Part shown: piece after piece, positions 13,346-21,125 of the stretch
Layout of the letters: the number at the start of each line of letters is the position of its first letter
Position numbering within the stretch: position 1 is the stretch's first letter
IMG/VR virus record: IMGVR_UViG_3300048687_000057
Location: 1 to 43,106 of that record
Strand: one strand, 5' to 3'
Origin: a virus
Length of the DNA: 43,106 nt
Notes under the pieces: model-generated
The model's input: the letters and a program-made list of their open reading frames with translations, nothing else
What the model was told of the DNA's origin: nothing
Database searches by the model: none
Position numbers and translations under genes: made by a program

Positions 13346-13854
13346 CCGGCAGCACCGGCCTCACGCTCGCGGGCGTCGCCGCAGTCCTCGTCGTCCTGTG
13401 GGCGAACCTGCGCCCCTGGTGGAAGGGCGACCGCGACCCCGCCAAGCTCAAGTCGTTCGGGCTCGGCTCGCTGCTCGGCGCCGTGTCGACGATGTGCGCG
13501 GGTGGAGTCCTCGGCTGGCTTGCCGGATGCTCCGCGAGCATCGCGAACACGGGCGGCAGCAAGGGCGTTCAGGCCGCCACTGGCAAGACGTCCGACGCCG
13601 CGATCACGAACGGGAGCCTCGGTCAGCTCACCCCCGAGGGTGCCGTGATCGTCTTCCTGATCACCTGCGCAACGATCTTCGCGTTCCGAGCCGCGGGCAA
13701 GGACGAGCGCAAGCGCATGGTCGGCGGGATCTTCTGCGGCGTCTGCCTGTGCCTCACCGCGGGCGTTGCCTCGCTGCTGAACTGGCTGCCCGGCCTGATC
13801 AACCAGGCGGGCACCATCCTCCGTAGCAGCGTCGAGGGGGCGGGCCTGCTGTGA
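13342..13854 (+). CDS. membrane protein, Spd-like cassette
   Basis: A 170-aa protein, overlapping the previous stop by four bases. Four hydrophobic segments are visible (LTLAGVAAVLVVLWAN, LLGAVSTMCAGGVLGWLAG, AVIVFLITCATIFAF, GIFCGVCLCLTAGVASLL), leaving a short loop rich in Gly, Ser and Thr between the second and third. It resembles small multi-pass membrane proteins of actinobacterial conjugative elements. Coupled to the 13851 gene by GTGA. Confidence 0.55.
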   Translation: MTGSTGLTLAGVAAVLVVLWANLRPWWKGDRDPAKLKSFGLGSLLGAVSTMCAGGVLGWLAGCSASIANTGGSKGVQAATGKTSDAAITNGSLGQLTPEGAVIVFLITCATIFAFRAAGKDERKRMVGGIFCGVCLCLTAGVASLLNWLPGLINQAGTILRSSVEGAGLL

Positions 13855-14462
13855 AGCACCTCCTCACGCGTACCATGCGCGCCCACGCCGCAGACCGCCT
13901 CGCCCGCGGCAGCGCCCTGGTCCTCCAGCGTCGCACCGTGGGGATCACGGCGTGGATCCGCGCGGGCCGCCGCGCCGACCTCACCGGCTGGCGGGCCGCG
14001 CTCGGCCCTCTCGTGCGGCTCCTCCTCGTCGGCCTGGTCGCCTACGTCGCGTACGGCATCATCCGCGCGCTGCCCTGGCTCCTCGGCCTCCTCGCCGCCC
14101 TGTGGTGCCGGGCCGCCTGGAAGGCCGGCCGAACCCCCGAACAGCCAGCCGCCGAAGCCTCCTCGGCGCTGCCCCCTGGGGAGACGACGCGCGCCCTTCT
14201 CCTCGACCTCATGGGGAGCGACTCCGCGGTGCATCTCTCCACGGTCCTGGACCACCTCCAGAAGCGCCCCGATACCGCGCCCCTCACGGCCTCCTGGCAG
14301 GTGTCCGATGTGCGCGCGCAGTTCGAGGCTCTGGGCATCCCCGTGCACCCCAAGGTGAAGGCCGGCGGGAGGGGCCCGACGAGGGGCGTCCGCCGCGTGG
14401 ATCTGGCCCCTTCCCCGGACGCCGCCGAGGAGACGTCTACCGCGCCGTCTACCGCCGTCTGA
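13851..14462 (+). CDS. membrane protein with cytosolic winged-helix-like tail
   Basis: A 203-aa protein from GTG 13851. A membrane region covers about residues 50-85 (LVRLLLVGLVAYVAYGIIRALPWLLGL). The tail (TTRALLLDLMGSDSAVHLSTVLDHLQ, then WQVSDVRAQFEALGIPV) has a winged-helix look, with RGPTRGVRRVDL giving a basic wing. A membrane anchor plus DNA-binding tail would suit a protein that holds DNA at the membrane. The gene end lies inside a TCTACC repeat array that continues past the stop. Confidence 0.55.
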   Translation: MKHLLTRTMRAHAADRLARGSALVLQRRTVGITAWIRAGRRADLTGWRAALGPLVRLLLVGLVAYVAYGIIRALPWLLGLLAALWCRAAWKAGRTPEQPAAEASSALPPGETTRALLLDLMGSDSAVHLSTVLDHLQKRPDTAPLTASWQVSDVRAQFEALGIPVHPKVKAGGRGPTRGVRRVDLAPSPDAAEETSTAPSTAV

Positions 14463-14522
14463 CCTGCGGGTCTACCGGCTCATCTACCGCCATCTACCGG
14501 GCTATCTACCCGGTCATCTACC
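14436..14522 (+). repeat. iteron-like TCTACC array
   Basis: TCTACC occurs at 14436, 14448, 14471, 14483, 14493, 14505 and 14517, with a degenerate TCTGACC at 14458. Steps are 10-13 bases, close to one helical turn. The unit is roughly (C/G)(A/G)TCTACCGS. The array starts inside the last Spd-like gene and carries on beyond its stop with the same period, so it is not explained by coding. It resembles plasmid iterons or a partition or transfer locus. The protein that binds it is not known. Confidence 0.75.
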
Positions 14523-14564
14523 CCGGGGCGGCCGCCCTACCGCCATGCAGATCGGCCGCCCCGG
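14523..14564 (+). terminator. 12-bp hairpin after the iteron array
   Basis: CCGGGGCGGCCG pairs perfectly with CGGCCGCCCCGG around an 18-nt loop. It directly follows the last TCTACC copy and probably ends the 10465-14462 operon. Confidence 0.6.
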
Positions 14565-14601
14565 TTCACCCATCCCGATCACACGAGACAGGAGCGTCAT
14601 C

Positions 14602-14754
14602 ATGGCATTCGGACGTAGCACCCCCTCGGAGAAGGCACTCGCGGAGACCGTCGCCGAGCTGCCGGACAACCCGGCCGAGTGGACCGCGGAGCAGAACAGC
14701 GAGTACACGGAGAAGTCGAACACCGTGATGCGCGAGAACGCCACGCGGCCGTAG
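14602..14754 (+). CDS. small hydrophilic protein
   Basis: A 50-aa protein from ATG 14602, with AGGAG about seven bases upstream. Charged and helical (PSEKALAETVAELPDNPAEW, then EQNSEYTEKSNTVM). It stands alone between the 14523 hairpin and a convergent minus-strand gene. Function not recognised. Confidence 0.55.
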   Translation: MAFGRSTPSEKALAETVAELPDNPAEWTAEQNSEYTEKSNTVMRENATRP

Positions 14755-14848
14755 CGGCACTGCCACACTGGGACCTCGAGCCGGGTAGCGCCCGGCAGTT
14801 GGCCCCGTCACGTCCCCTGTCGTGGCGGGGCCTCATCGCTTTCAGCGA

Positions 14849-15457
14849 CTATCGCATCTCCCGCAAGTCACCGTGTTCGTCCAACTGCCATCGCACTCCA
14901 TTGTTGTCGGTGAAGAGCAGGTGTGGGCGGCCGCCTCGCGCGATGGCATCGAGTTCAGACCAGAAACGCCAGCGCGCTCCGCCACCCACCACTGCTGCCA
15001 TGGAGCCCGTTGGCGCCCCCGCGGGCAACCACCGGTCGTCTCGGAACGGTGTGCTCACGAGTGTCAGACGGACGCCGCCGGCGGCCGGTTCGCCGCCAAA
15101 GTGCGCCGTGACATCGTGCAGCGGTTCAGCACTTTCGTTGTGCATTCGCACGACAAAGATGTTGTTGATGGGGTCGCCGTTGTTATCTGCCGGGGCCGTC
15201 GTCCCGACAGACTCCACAACCTCCATGGAGACCATCTCCGCTTGACTGCTTCGCCTGTCGGCCAGTGCTGCGCGAAGCTCTTCACGTTCAAGGAGCAGGT
15301 TCGCGGCCTGCTCAGTGATCAAGTCGCTCTGTTTGGTGATGAACCCGCGTTGCTCCCTAATCTGATCGCGCTGGCTCTTCAAGGTCAGCAAGGTGGCGCC
15401 AGCAGCCACAGCGGCGAACCCGGAGCCAACCCACGTCGCAAGATCTCCCGCATCCAT
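14849..15457 (-). CDS. membrane-anchored coiled-coil protein, cargo candidate
   Basis: A 202-aa minus-strand protein, best start ATG 15455-15457 (MDAGDLATWVGSG). The N-terminus is a membrane helix (WVGSGFAAVAAGATLLTL), then a coiled coil (QRDQIREQRGFITKQSDLI, LLLEREELRAAL) and a C-terminal beta-rich domain (NNIFVVRMHNESAEPLHDV, WRFWSELDAI). The arrangement is frequent in host-type accessory proteins of Streptomyces. Codon use is less G/C-biased than the virion genes, and the strand is opposite, so it is probably a cargo (moron) gene. No ribosome site is evident. Confidence 0.6.
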   Translation of the reverse strand: MDAGDLATWVGSGFAAVAAGATLLTLKSQRDQIREQRGFITKQSDLITEQAANLLLEREELRAALADRRSSQAEMVSMEVVESVGTTAPADNNGDPINNIFVVRMHNESAEPLHDVTAHFGGEPAAGGVRLTLVSTPFRDDRWLPAGAPTGSMAAVVGGGARWRFWSELDAIARGGRPHLLFTDNNGVRWQLDEHGDLREMR

Positions 15458-15690
15458 GGAGGGATTCTCGGGCTGAGGCCGCCGAGAGAAGTGCCGCCGA
15501 CCCAACCGTGACCCACCCGAAACAACAGCAATTCATCGCACGTTGAATTACTGGCTGCGATCGTGCACACTGGGCCGCAGATTTGGCATGCCCGGAAACA
15601 GACGAACCCACAAAAGGTCCGCAACGGGCATTCCCACTTACACCACACGCCGCGATGATGGCCCCTCAGCACACCCGTCCTGGGGGGACC
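15458..15690. promoter_or_regulatory. divergent A/T-richer intergenic region
   Basis: This space separates two divergent genes and is noticeably richer in A/T than its surroundings. It holds an inverted pair AATTC...GAATT near 15531-15549 and a TTGAAT hexamer. It is expected to hold promoters for both the minus-strand membrane protein and the lipoprotein, but no -35/-10 pair is convincing enough to name. Confidence 0.4.
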
Positions 15691-16086
15691 ATGAACCGCC
15701 GCACAACCGCCGCCGGCCTACTCGTCGCCGCGGCCCTCGCACTCACCGCCTGCTCGTCCGCCGACAACGGCGACGCCAAGCCCAAGGCAAGCGCCACCGA
15801 CAAACCGAAGGCAAGCACCACCGAGAAGGCCAACCCGAACAAGCTCGACGACGCCGCCAAGTTCGCCTGCGACGACTTCGCCAAGGACTACCAGAGCGCG
15901 GACACCACACAGGCCCGCCTCGACCTCGCCCACAAGGTCAACAAGTGGGCGCCGAAGTCGTACACCAAGAACATCGCCGACAACGGCAAGGTGCTCGCCC
16001 GCGGCGCGGGCGGCTCCGACGGGTCATGGCAGATCGCCGCGGACACCTTCGCGCAGTCCTGCCTCGACGCCGGCTGGAAAGCCTGA
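15691..16086 (+). CDS. lipoprotein
   Basis: A 131-aa lipoprotein. The signal has RR at residues 3-4, a hydrophobic core, and the lipobox LTAC with Cys21. A Lys/Ala/Thr linker with an internal repeat (KPKASATD, KPKASTTE) follows, then a globular domain of about 80 residues with two Cys. Start ATG after GGGGGG. The domain (FACDDFAKDYQSADTTQARLDLAHKV) is common in Streptomyces lipoproteins. Placed just before the terminase with its own terminator, it may be expressed from the prophage; phage lipoproteins of this size can block DNA entry by related phages, which here is inference. Confidence 0.7.
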   Translation: MNRRTTAAGLLVAAALALTACSSADNGDAKPKASATDKPKASTTEKANPNKLDDAAKFACDDFAKDYQSADTTQARLDLAHKVNKWAPKSYTKNIADNGKVLARGAGGSDGSWQIAADTFAQSCLDAGWKA

Positions 16087-16101
16087 CCAACCCCACTGAC
16101 G

Positions 16102-16132
16102 AGCCCGGCCGTCCCGTTCCCGCGGCCGGGCT
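16102..16132 (+). terminator. hairpin between lipoprotein and terminase genes
   Basis: AGCCCGGCCG pairs perfectly with CGGCCGGGCT around an 11-nt loop, 16 bases after the lipoprotein stop and 27 before the small terminase. Confidence 0.65.
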
Positions 16133-16158
16133 CCCGCACGTCCCGAGGAGGTGACCCC

Positions 16159-16653
16159 ATGCCACCACCGAAGGTCAGCAAGGGCGGCCTCGTCACCGCC
16201 GAGGATCGCGCCGAGATCATCCGGCTCCATGGCGAAGGCCACGGCCGCAACGAGATCGCCCGGATCACCCGACGCTCGCAGCGCACGGTGTCCCTCATCT
16301 GCGCCGAGGAGGGCCTCACGTTCGACATCACCGTGACCGAGGAAGCCACCCGGCACCGCATCGCCCAACTCGCCGAGCGCCGCGCCGTCCTGGCCGAGGC
16401 GCTCCAGGGCGACGCCGAGCGCCTCACCGAACTCATGTGGTCGCCGGCCACCGTCTACAGCTTCGGCGGCAAGGACAACGTCTACCGGGAACGGGACGTC
16501 AACGAGCCCCCGGCCGCCGACAAACGCAACCTGATGGCCGCGGCGAACGTCGCGATCGAGAAGTCCCTGAAGCTCGTCCCGCCGGAGCGCGAGGACGCCG
16601 AGGGCCTGGCCGCGGTCGACCAGTGGCTGAGGGGAATGATCGGCGGCGAGTAG
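16159..16653 (+). CDS. terS: terminase small subunit
   Basis: A 164-aa protein with an N-terminal helix-turn-helix (AEIIRLHGEGHGRNEIARITRRSQRTVSLI) for recognition of the packaging site, a helical oligomerisation region and a C-terminal tail for contact with the large subunit. The start follows GAGGAGGTGA, an unusually strong ribosome site. Its position directly before the large terminase is decisive. It opens the late operon. Confidence 0.8.
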   Translation: MPPPKVSKGGLVTAEDRAEIIRLHGEGHGRNEIARITRRSQRTVSLICAEEGLTFDITVTEEATRHRIAQLAERRAVLAEALQGDAERLTELMWSPATVYSFGGKDNVYRERDVNEPPAADKRNLMAAANVAIEKSLKLVPPEREDAEGLAAVDQWLRGMIGGE

Positions 16654-16662
16654 GGGGCGGCA

Positions 16663-17958
16663 ATGTTCAAGCCCCTGACCGGCAAGTCCTTGCGCGCGAC
16701 GAGCCTTGCGGCCGCACGCGGGAACCTGTGGGAGGGCGCAGTCCGCTCGGGCAAGACCATCGGCTCGATCATGGTGTGGCTGCGGTACATCCGCACCGGC
16801 CCACCAGGCGCCCTCGCAATGATCGGGAAGACCGAGCGGACGCTGAAGCGGAACATCATCGACGTCATCGAGCAGATGGTCGGCAAGAAGCGCTGCGTGT
16901 ACCGCGCGGGCGCGGGCGAGGTCGTCATCTTCGGCCGCACCATCTACGTGGCCGGCGCGAACGACGAGAAGGCCGTCGACAAGATCAAGGGCCTCACCCT
17001 CGCAGGCGCGTACTGCGACGAGGTGACGACCTATCCGGAGAACTTCTTCCGGATGCTGGAGACCCGGCTCAGCGTCGCGGGCGCGCAGTGGTTCGGCACG
17101 ACCAACCCCGAGGGCCCCAACCACTGGCTGAAGAAGCAGTACCTCGACCGGGCCCGCCTGCATCTGCGCCGTGACGGAACGCTGGTGGAGACGCAGGACC
17201 CGAAGGCGCTGGATCTGCACCGGTTCTCGTTCACCCTGGACGACAACCCGTCGCTGCCGGCCGACTATGTGGCGTCACTGCGGCGCTCGCACCAGGGCCT
17301 GTTCTACAAGCGGTACATCCTCGGCGACTGGTGCCTCGCCGAGGGCGTGATCTTCGACAGCTTCGACGAGGCGCGGCACGTCGTCGACATCGTCCCGGAG
17401 GTCTCGCGGTGGATGTGTGTGGGCCTGGACTACGGCACGGTCAACCCGTTCGCTGCGCTGCTGATCGGGATCGGCACCGACGAGCGCATGTACGTGGCCT
17501 CCGAGTACCGGCACGACTCGCGGGTGGCACAGCGGCAGTTGACGGATGCGCAGTACAGCGAGGGCCTGCGGCGCTGGTTGGCGACGTACGAGCACCGGGG
17601 CACGAAGGGGGTGTCCCCGTCGTGGGTGTTCGTGGACCCGTCGGCGGCCTCGTTCATGACGCAGCTGTGGTCGGACGGCATGCCCGGGGTGGCGAAGGCC
17701 GACAACGATGTGAAGGACGGGATCCGCAGCGTCGGTTCGGCGTTCGGCGCGGATCTCCTGTCGGTCCACCGCTCGTGCACGGGCCTGTTGCAGGAGCTCC
17801 CGGGATACGTGTGGGACTCGAAGGCGTCCGAGAAGGGCGAGGACAAGCCGCTGAAGGTCGACGACCACAGCGTGGATGGCCTGCGGTACGGGCTGCACAG
17901 CTCGATCAGCGAATGGCGGCACCTGCTGCCCACCACACCTTTGGAGGTGGCTGCCTGA
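16663..17958 (+). CDS. terL: terminase large subunit
   Basis: The 431-aa packaging motor. The ATPase domain begins with AVRSGKT (Walker A, about residues 27-33), and LAGAYCDEVT gives the Walker B Asp and catalytic Glu. TTNPEGPNHWL is a conserved coupling-type motif. The C-terminal RNase H-like nuclease shows GLDYGTVNPFAALLIG, VFVDPSAASF and VDDHSVDGLRYGL, whose acids bind the metals. Length and motifs match the PBSX/SPP1-type terminases of Gram-positive phages. It translocates DNA into the prohead through the portal and cuts it at termination. Confidence 0.92.
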   Translation: MFKPLTGKSLRATSLAAARGNLWEGAVRSGKTIGSIMVWLRYIRTGPPGALAMIGKTERTLKRNIIDVIEQMVGKKRCVYRAGAGEVVIFGRTIYVAGANDEKAVDKIKGLTLAGAYCDEVTTYPENFFRMLETRLSVAGAQWFGTTNPEGPNHWLKKQYLDRARLHLRRDGTLVETQDPKALDLHRFSFTLDDNPSLPADYVASLRRSHQGLFYKRYILGDWCLAEGVIFDSFDEARHVVDIVPEVSRWMCVGLDYGTVNPFAALLIGIGTDERMYVASEYRHDSRVAQRQLTDAQYSEGLRRWLATYEHRGTKGVSPSWVFVDPSAASFMTQLWSDGMPGVAKADNDVKDGIRSVGSAFGADLLSVHRSCTGLLQELPGYVWDSKASEKGEDKPLKVDDHSVDGLRYGLHSSISEWRHLLPTTPLEVAA

Positions 17959-18152
17959 TGACCGCGATGGCGAGCATCCCCGTGTACCTCACCCTCGGCA
18001 CCGGCTCGGCCACGGAGATCGGGCAGATCGAGCTTGAAGCCAGCGCCGATGGGACGTTCACCCTCACCGCGTTCGACGTCGTCGCAGCCCTGCGGGAGAC
18101 CGCGGACGCCATGGAAACCGCAGCGAGGGAGGTGGATGATGCCGCTTCCTGA
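17958..18152 (+). CDS. small protein between terminase and portal genes
   Basis: A 64-aa protein, TGATG overlap with the terminase stop. A strand-like N-terminal half (IPVYLTLGTGSATEIGQIEL) and a helical C-terminal half. It overlaps the portal start by 14 bases. Unrecognised, but the coupling on both sides supports it. Confidence 0.6.
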   Translation: MTAMASIPVYLTLGTGSATEIGQIELEASADGTFTLTAFDVVAALRETADAMETAAREVDDAAS

Positions 18153-19728
18153 CAAGGGCATCGCGTGGCCGCCGATCCACCCCGCGATCCAGGCCGACAT
18201 GGCCGACTGGTCCGCGTGGCTGTCCGCCAATCCCGACCGGCTCTCGTACCGCTACCGCAACCGGCACCGCGACAACGGGCGTTTCGGCCCGGCCGAGAAC
18301 CGGCCGAGCCAGTACCGCGGCGGCGTCGTTGGTCGCATGTCCCGCTGGTTCTGGGGCGAGCCCACCCCGCTCGGCGAGAAGCGCGCCAACCTCCACATGC
18401 CGCTCGCCCGGGACATCGCCCGCACGTCGGCCGATCTCCTGTACTCCGAGCCGCCCGCCCTGAAGGTCGACCACACTGCAACGCAAGGCGTCCTCGAAAC
18501 GCTCCTCGCCACCGGCCTGAAGCGCACCCTCATCGCCGCGGGCGAGACCGGCTCCGGGCTCGGCGGCTCCTACCTGCGCATCGTGTGGGACACCGACATC
18601 AGCCCGCTCCCGTGGATCGGGCGCGTCCGCGGCGACTGCGCCGCACCCGAGTTCGCGCACGGGGAGAAGCTGCGCGCCGTCACCTTCTGGACCGTACTGG
18701 AGGCCGACGGGCAGAACGTCGTACGTCACCTGGAGCGCCACGAGCCTGGGTACGTCCTGCACGGCGTGTACGAAGGCACCGTCGACAACCTCGGCAAGCC
18801 CCGCCAGCTCACCGACTTCCCCGCGACCCGGGACCTCCTGCCCGTGCGGAAGCTACCGCCGGGCATGGAGAAGAAGCTCCTCGTCGCGTACGTCCCGAAC
18901 ACCATGGACGCCCCCGACTGGGAGGACCTTCCCGGCGCCGCCGGCCTCGGCACGTCGGACTTCCAGGGCGCGGAGACGTTCCTGTCGGCGATCGACGAGA
19001 CGTACACGAGCTGGATGCGCGACATCCGTCTCGCGAAGTCGCGCATCATCGTGCCCTCCGGCTATCTCCTCAACGCAGGCCCGGGCTCCGGCGCGGTGTG
19101 GGAGGACCGCGAGGTCTACGCCCCGATGAACGTGCCGCCGACGTCCGACCACGCCATCACCTTGAACCAGTTCGTCATCCGCCACGAGGAACACCGGGCC
19201 ACGGCAGCAGAGTTGACCAACAAGGTCATCCACAACGCCGGGTACAGCTCGGGGACCTTCGGCGACGACTCGGCCGGCGCAGCGGTGACGGCGACGGAGA
19301 TCAAGGCGCGCAACGCCCGCTCGATGAGCACCCGCGCCAGGAAGGCGGAACTCTCCTCCCCGGAGCTCGCGGACATCACCGAGTCGTGGCTGATGCTGCT
19401 CGCCTCGGACATGTTCCCCAGCGCGCCCTCCGTCGAGGTAGTGCGTCCGGACGTCCAGTTCCAGGACTCGGTACAGGACGACGTGAAGACGCTGGCTGAG
19501 ACCGCGGCCCTGTGGGCGCAGGCCGAGGCCGCGTCGACACAGGTCAAGGTCGCCTTGCTACATCCGGATTGGGACGAGCACGACCAGAAGGCGGAGACGG
19601 ACCGGATCATGCGGGAAGCCGGGCGCCTCGTCGAAGACCCGACTCGCCTGGGTGCCGACCGGCCCGACTTCGGTAGCGAACCTCCTGCGGACGACGGCGA
19701 GCCGGGGCAGGGCGTCGTCGAGGAGTAG
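18139..19728 (+). CDS. portal protein
   Basis: A 529-aa portal of the SPP1 gp6-like family. Two ATG codons are adjacent (18136, 18139); the second has better spacing from GGGAGG. Recognisable parts are the N-terminal wing (RYRNRHRDNGRF), HMPLARDIARTSADLLYSEPP, the stem region ('SYLRIVWDTD', 'FDSVQ'-like strands) and the long C-terminal helix region with ATEIKARNARSM. Twelve copies form the ring through which DNA passes. Gene order terminase-portal-minor capsid supports the call. Confidence 0.88.
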   Translation: MPLPDKGIAWPPIHPAIQADMADWSAWLSANPDRLSYRYRNRHRDNGRFGPAENRPSQYRGGVVGRMSRWFWGEPTPLGEKRANLHMPLARDIARTSADLLYSEPPALKVDHTATQGVLETLLATGLKRTLIAAGETGSGLGGSYLRIVWDTDISPLPWIGRVRGDCAAPEFAHGEKLRAVTFWTVLEADGQNVVRHLERHEPGYVLHGVYEGTVDNLGKPRQLTDFPATRDLLPVRKLPPGMEKKLLVAYVPNTMDAPDWEDLPGAAGLGTSDFQGAETFLSAIDETYTSWMRDIRLAKSRIIVPSGYLLNAGPGSGAVWEDREVYAPMNVPPTSDHAITLNQFVIRHEEHRATAAELTNKVIHNAGYSSGTFGDDSAGAAVTATEIKARNARSMSTRARKAELSSPELADITESWLMLLASDMFPSAPSVEVVRPDVQFQDSVQDDVKTLAETAALWAQAEAASTQVKVALLHPDWDEHDQKAETDRIMREAGRLVEDPTRLGADRPDFGSEPPADDGEPGQGVVEE

Positions 19729-19743
19729 CAGCGGGGGTGTGCC

Positions 19744-20853
19744 ATGCCCGTCAGCCCGGCCACCGCCGAAGATCTCGCCACCGCGATCAGCACCCTGTAC
19801 GAACAGGCCGAACTGTCGCTGATCGAGAAGATCACGCAGGCGCTCGCTGAGGGACTCGACAGCCCGCTGTGGGCGGACTTGAAGCTGGCCGCCGTGGGTC
19901 ACCTGCAAACGGCCATCGAGGACGTTATTGTCGCGTTGCAAGCCAGCGCCGCGACCGCCGTCCAGCAGGCCGTGGCCGAGGCGTACAACCGCGGCGCTCA
20001 TGCGGCTGTGGTCGAACTCGGCGCGTTGGCCCCCGCGGTCGCCGAGATTCCCGCCGGGGCGCACGTCATTGACCGGCTCGCGGCGGCACTGATCGGGGAG
20101 ACGCAGCCGACGCACCTGCGGGTGCTGCGTGCCACGATGGACGCCTACCGCCAGGTCATCGCCGAGGCCACCGCGGGCCCGCTGCTCGGCACGCAGACCC
20201 GCCGCCAGGCCGCACAACGCGCTCTGACCAAGTTCGCGGACCGCGGGATCACTGGCTTCGTCGACAACCGGGGGCGTGCCTGGAACCTCACCTCCTACGT
20301 GGAGATGGCGTCCCGCTCCGCGCTCGGCCGGGCGGCCGTACAGGCGCACACGGACCGACTCGGCGCCGCCGGCGTCGAGCTGGTCATCGTCTCGGACGCT
20401 CCGGAGGAGTGCCCGCGCTGTAAGCCGTGGGAGGGCAAGATCCTGCGACGCGACGGCGCATCCGGTGCGGGCACCGTCGAGGTCGAGCACGCCATCGAGG
20501 ACGACGAGATGGTGACGGTGGACGTGGCCGGGTCATTGCCGGAGGCGCGTGCGGCCGGGCTGATGCACCCGAACTGCCGGCACACGATCGGCGCGTACTT
20601 GCCCGGGGTGACTCGGTCGCCAGGCCCGAAGAAGGCGCGGTCGCGGGCGACGTACGAGCAGTCGCAGCAGCAACGGTACTTGGAGCGGCAGGTGCGGGCG
20701 TGGAAGCGCAAGGCCGCGGCGGCCGTGGATGACGACCGTCGGAAGACGGCCAACGCGAACGTGCGCGCCTACCAGGGCCGCATCCGTGAGTTGGTAGACG
20801 AGTCGGGCCTGCCTCGCAAGCGTCACCGTGAGCAACTCACCGCACCACGCTGA
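19744..20853 (+). CDS. phage minor capsid protein (MuF-like head morphogenesis)
   Basis: A 369-aa protein with a helical N-terminal half for capsid interior or portal binding. The C-terminal domain is of the minor-capsid type, with TSYVEMASRSALGRAAVQAH, a cysteine pair (CPRCKPWEG), and the typical LMHPNCRHTIGAYLPG. The 'P.C....G' to 'HPNCRH' pair is the hallmark of Minor_capsid_2/MuF-like proteins. It may be ejected with DNA or help the portal assemble. The tail is basic and Gln-rich (YEQSQQQRYLERQVRAWKRK). Confidence 0.82.
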   Translation: MPVSPATAEDLATAISTLYEQAELSLIEKITQALAEGLDSPLWADLKLAAVGHLQTAIEDVIVALQASAATAVQQAVAEAYNRGAHAAVVELGALAPAVAEIPAGAHVIDRLAAALIGETQPTHLRVLRATMDAYRQVIAEATAGPLLGTQTRRQAAQRALTKFADRGITGFVDNRGRAWNLTSYVEMASRSALGRAAVQAHTDRLGAAGVELVIVSDAPEECPRCKPWEGKILRRDGASGAGTVEVEHAIEDDEMVTVDVAGSLPEARAAGLMHPNCRHTIGAYLPGVTRSPGPKKARSRATYEQSQQQRYLERQVRAWKRKAAAAVDDDRRKTANANVRAYQGRIRELVDESGLPRKRHREQLTAPR

Positions 20854-21014
20854 CCACCCGGCTTGTCGCATGCAGCGCACCCGTCCTCGATGGGACGCAG
20901 CACTTGGGGCCCCTGTCCGTTCGGAAGCACCATGGCCCGCTCCTGTACTGGCCCTCCGCAGGCAGGGCAGCTCGCGCCGGTTCGGGCGCCGTAGTGGATC
21001 TCTCGCTTTGTCAT
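20823..21014 (-). CDS. antisense zinc-ribbon protein in the head module
   Basis: A 63-aa minus-strand protein from ATG at 21012-21014. It has a four-cysteine ribbon, CPACGG near residue 16 and CAACD near residue 47, and starts TKREIHYGARTG. AAGG lies nine bases upstream. It overlaps the minor capsid gene end by 31 bases antisense and fills the only large gap in the late operon (20854-21125). Codon use is less G/C-biased than the virion genes. Probably a small cargo gene; function unknown. Confidence 0.45.
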   Translation of the reverse strand: MTKREIHYGARTGASCPACGGPVQERAMVLPNGQGPQVLRPIEDGCAACDKPGGQRGAVSCSR

Positions 21015-21046
21015 GCGGCGGACCTTGGCACGGCACGCGCCTTACC

Positions 21047-21066
21047 GTCGCGCGCTGCTGCGCGAC
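21047..21066. terminator. hairpin GTCGCGC/GCGCGAC upstream of the scaffold gene
   Basis: A 7-bp perfect stem with a 6-nt loop, 60 bases before the scaffold start. It could moderate read-through from the minor capsid gene. Confidence 0.3.
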
Positions 21067-21125
21067 CTCACAGACTTCCGGCCGCCGCACGGCGCCCGGG
21101 CAACCCGAAACGGGAGAAGAACACC

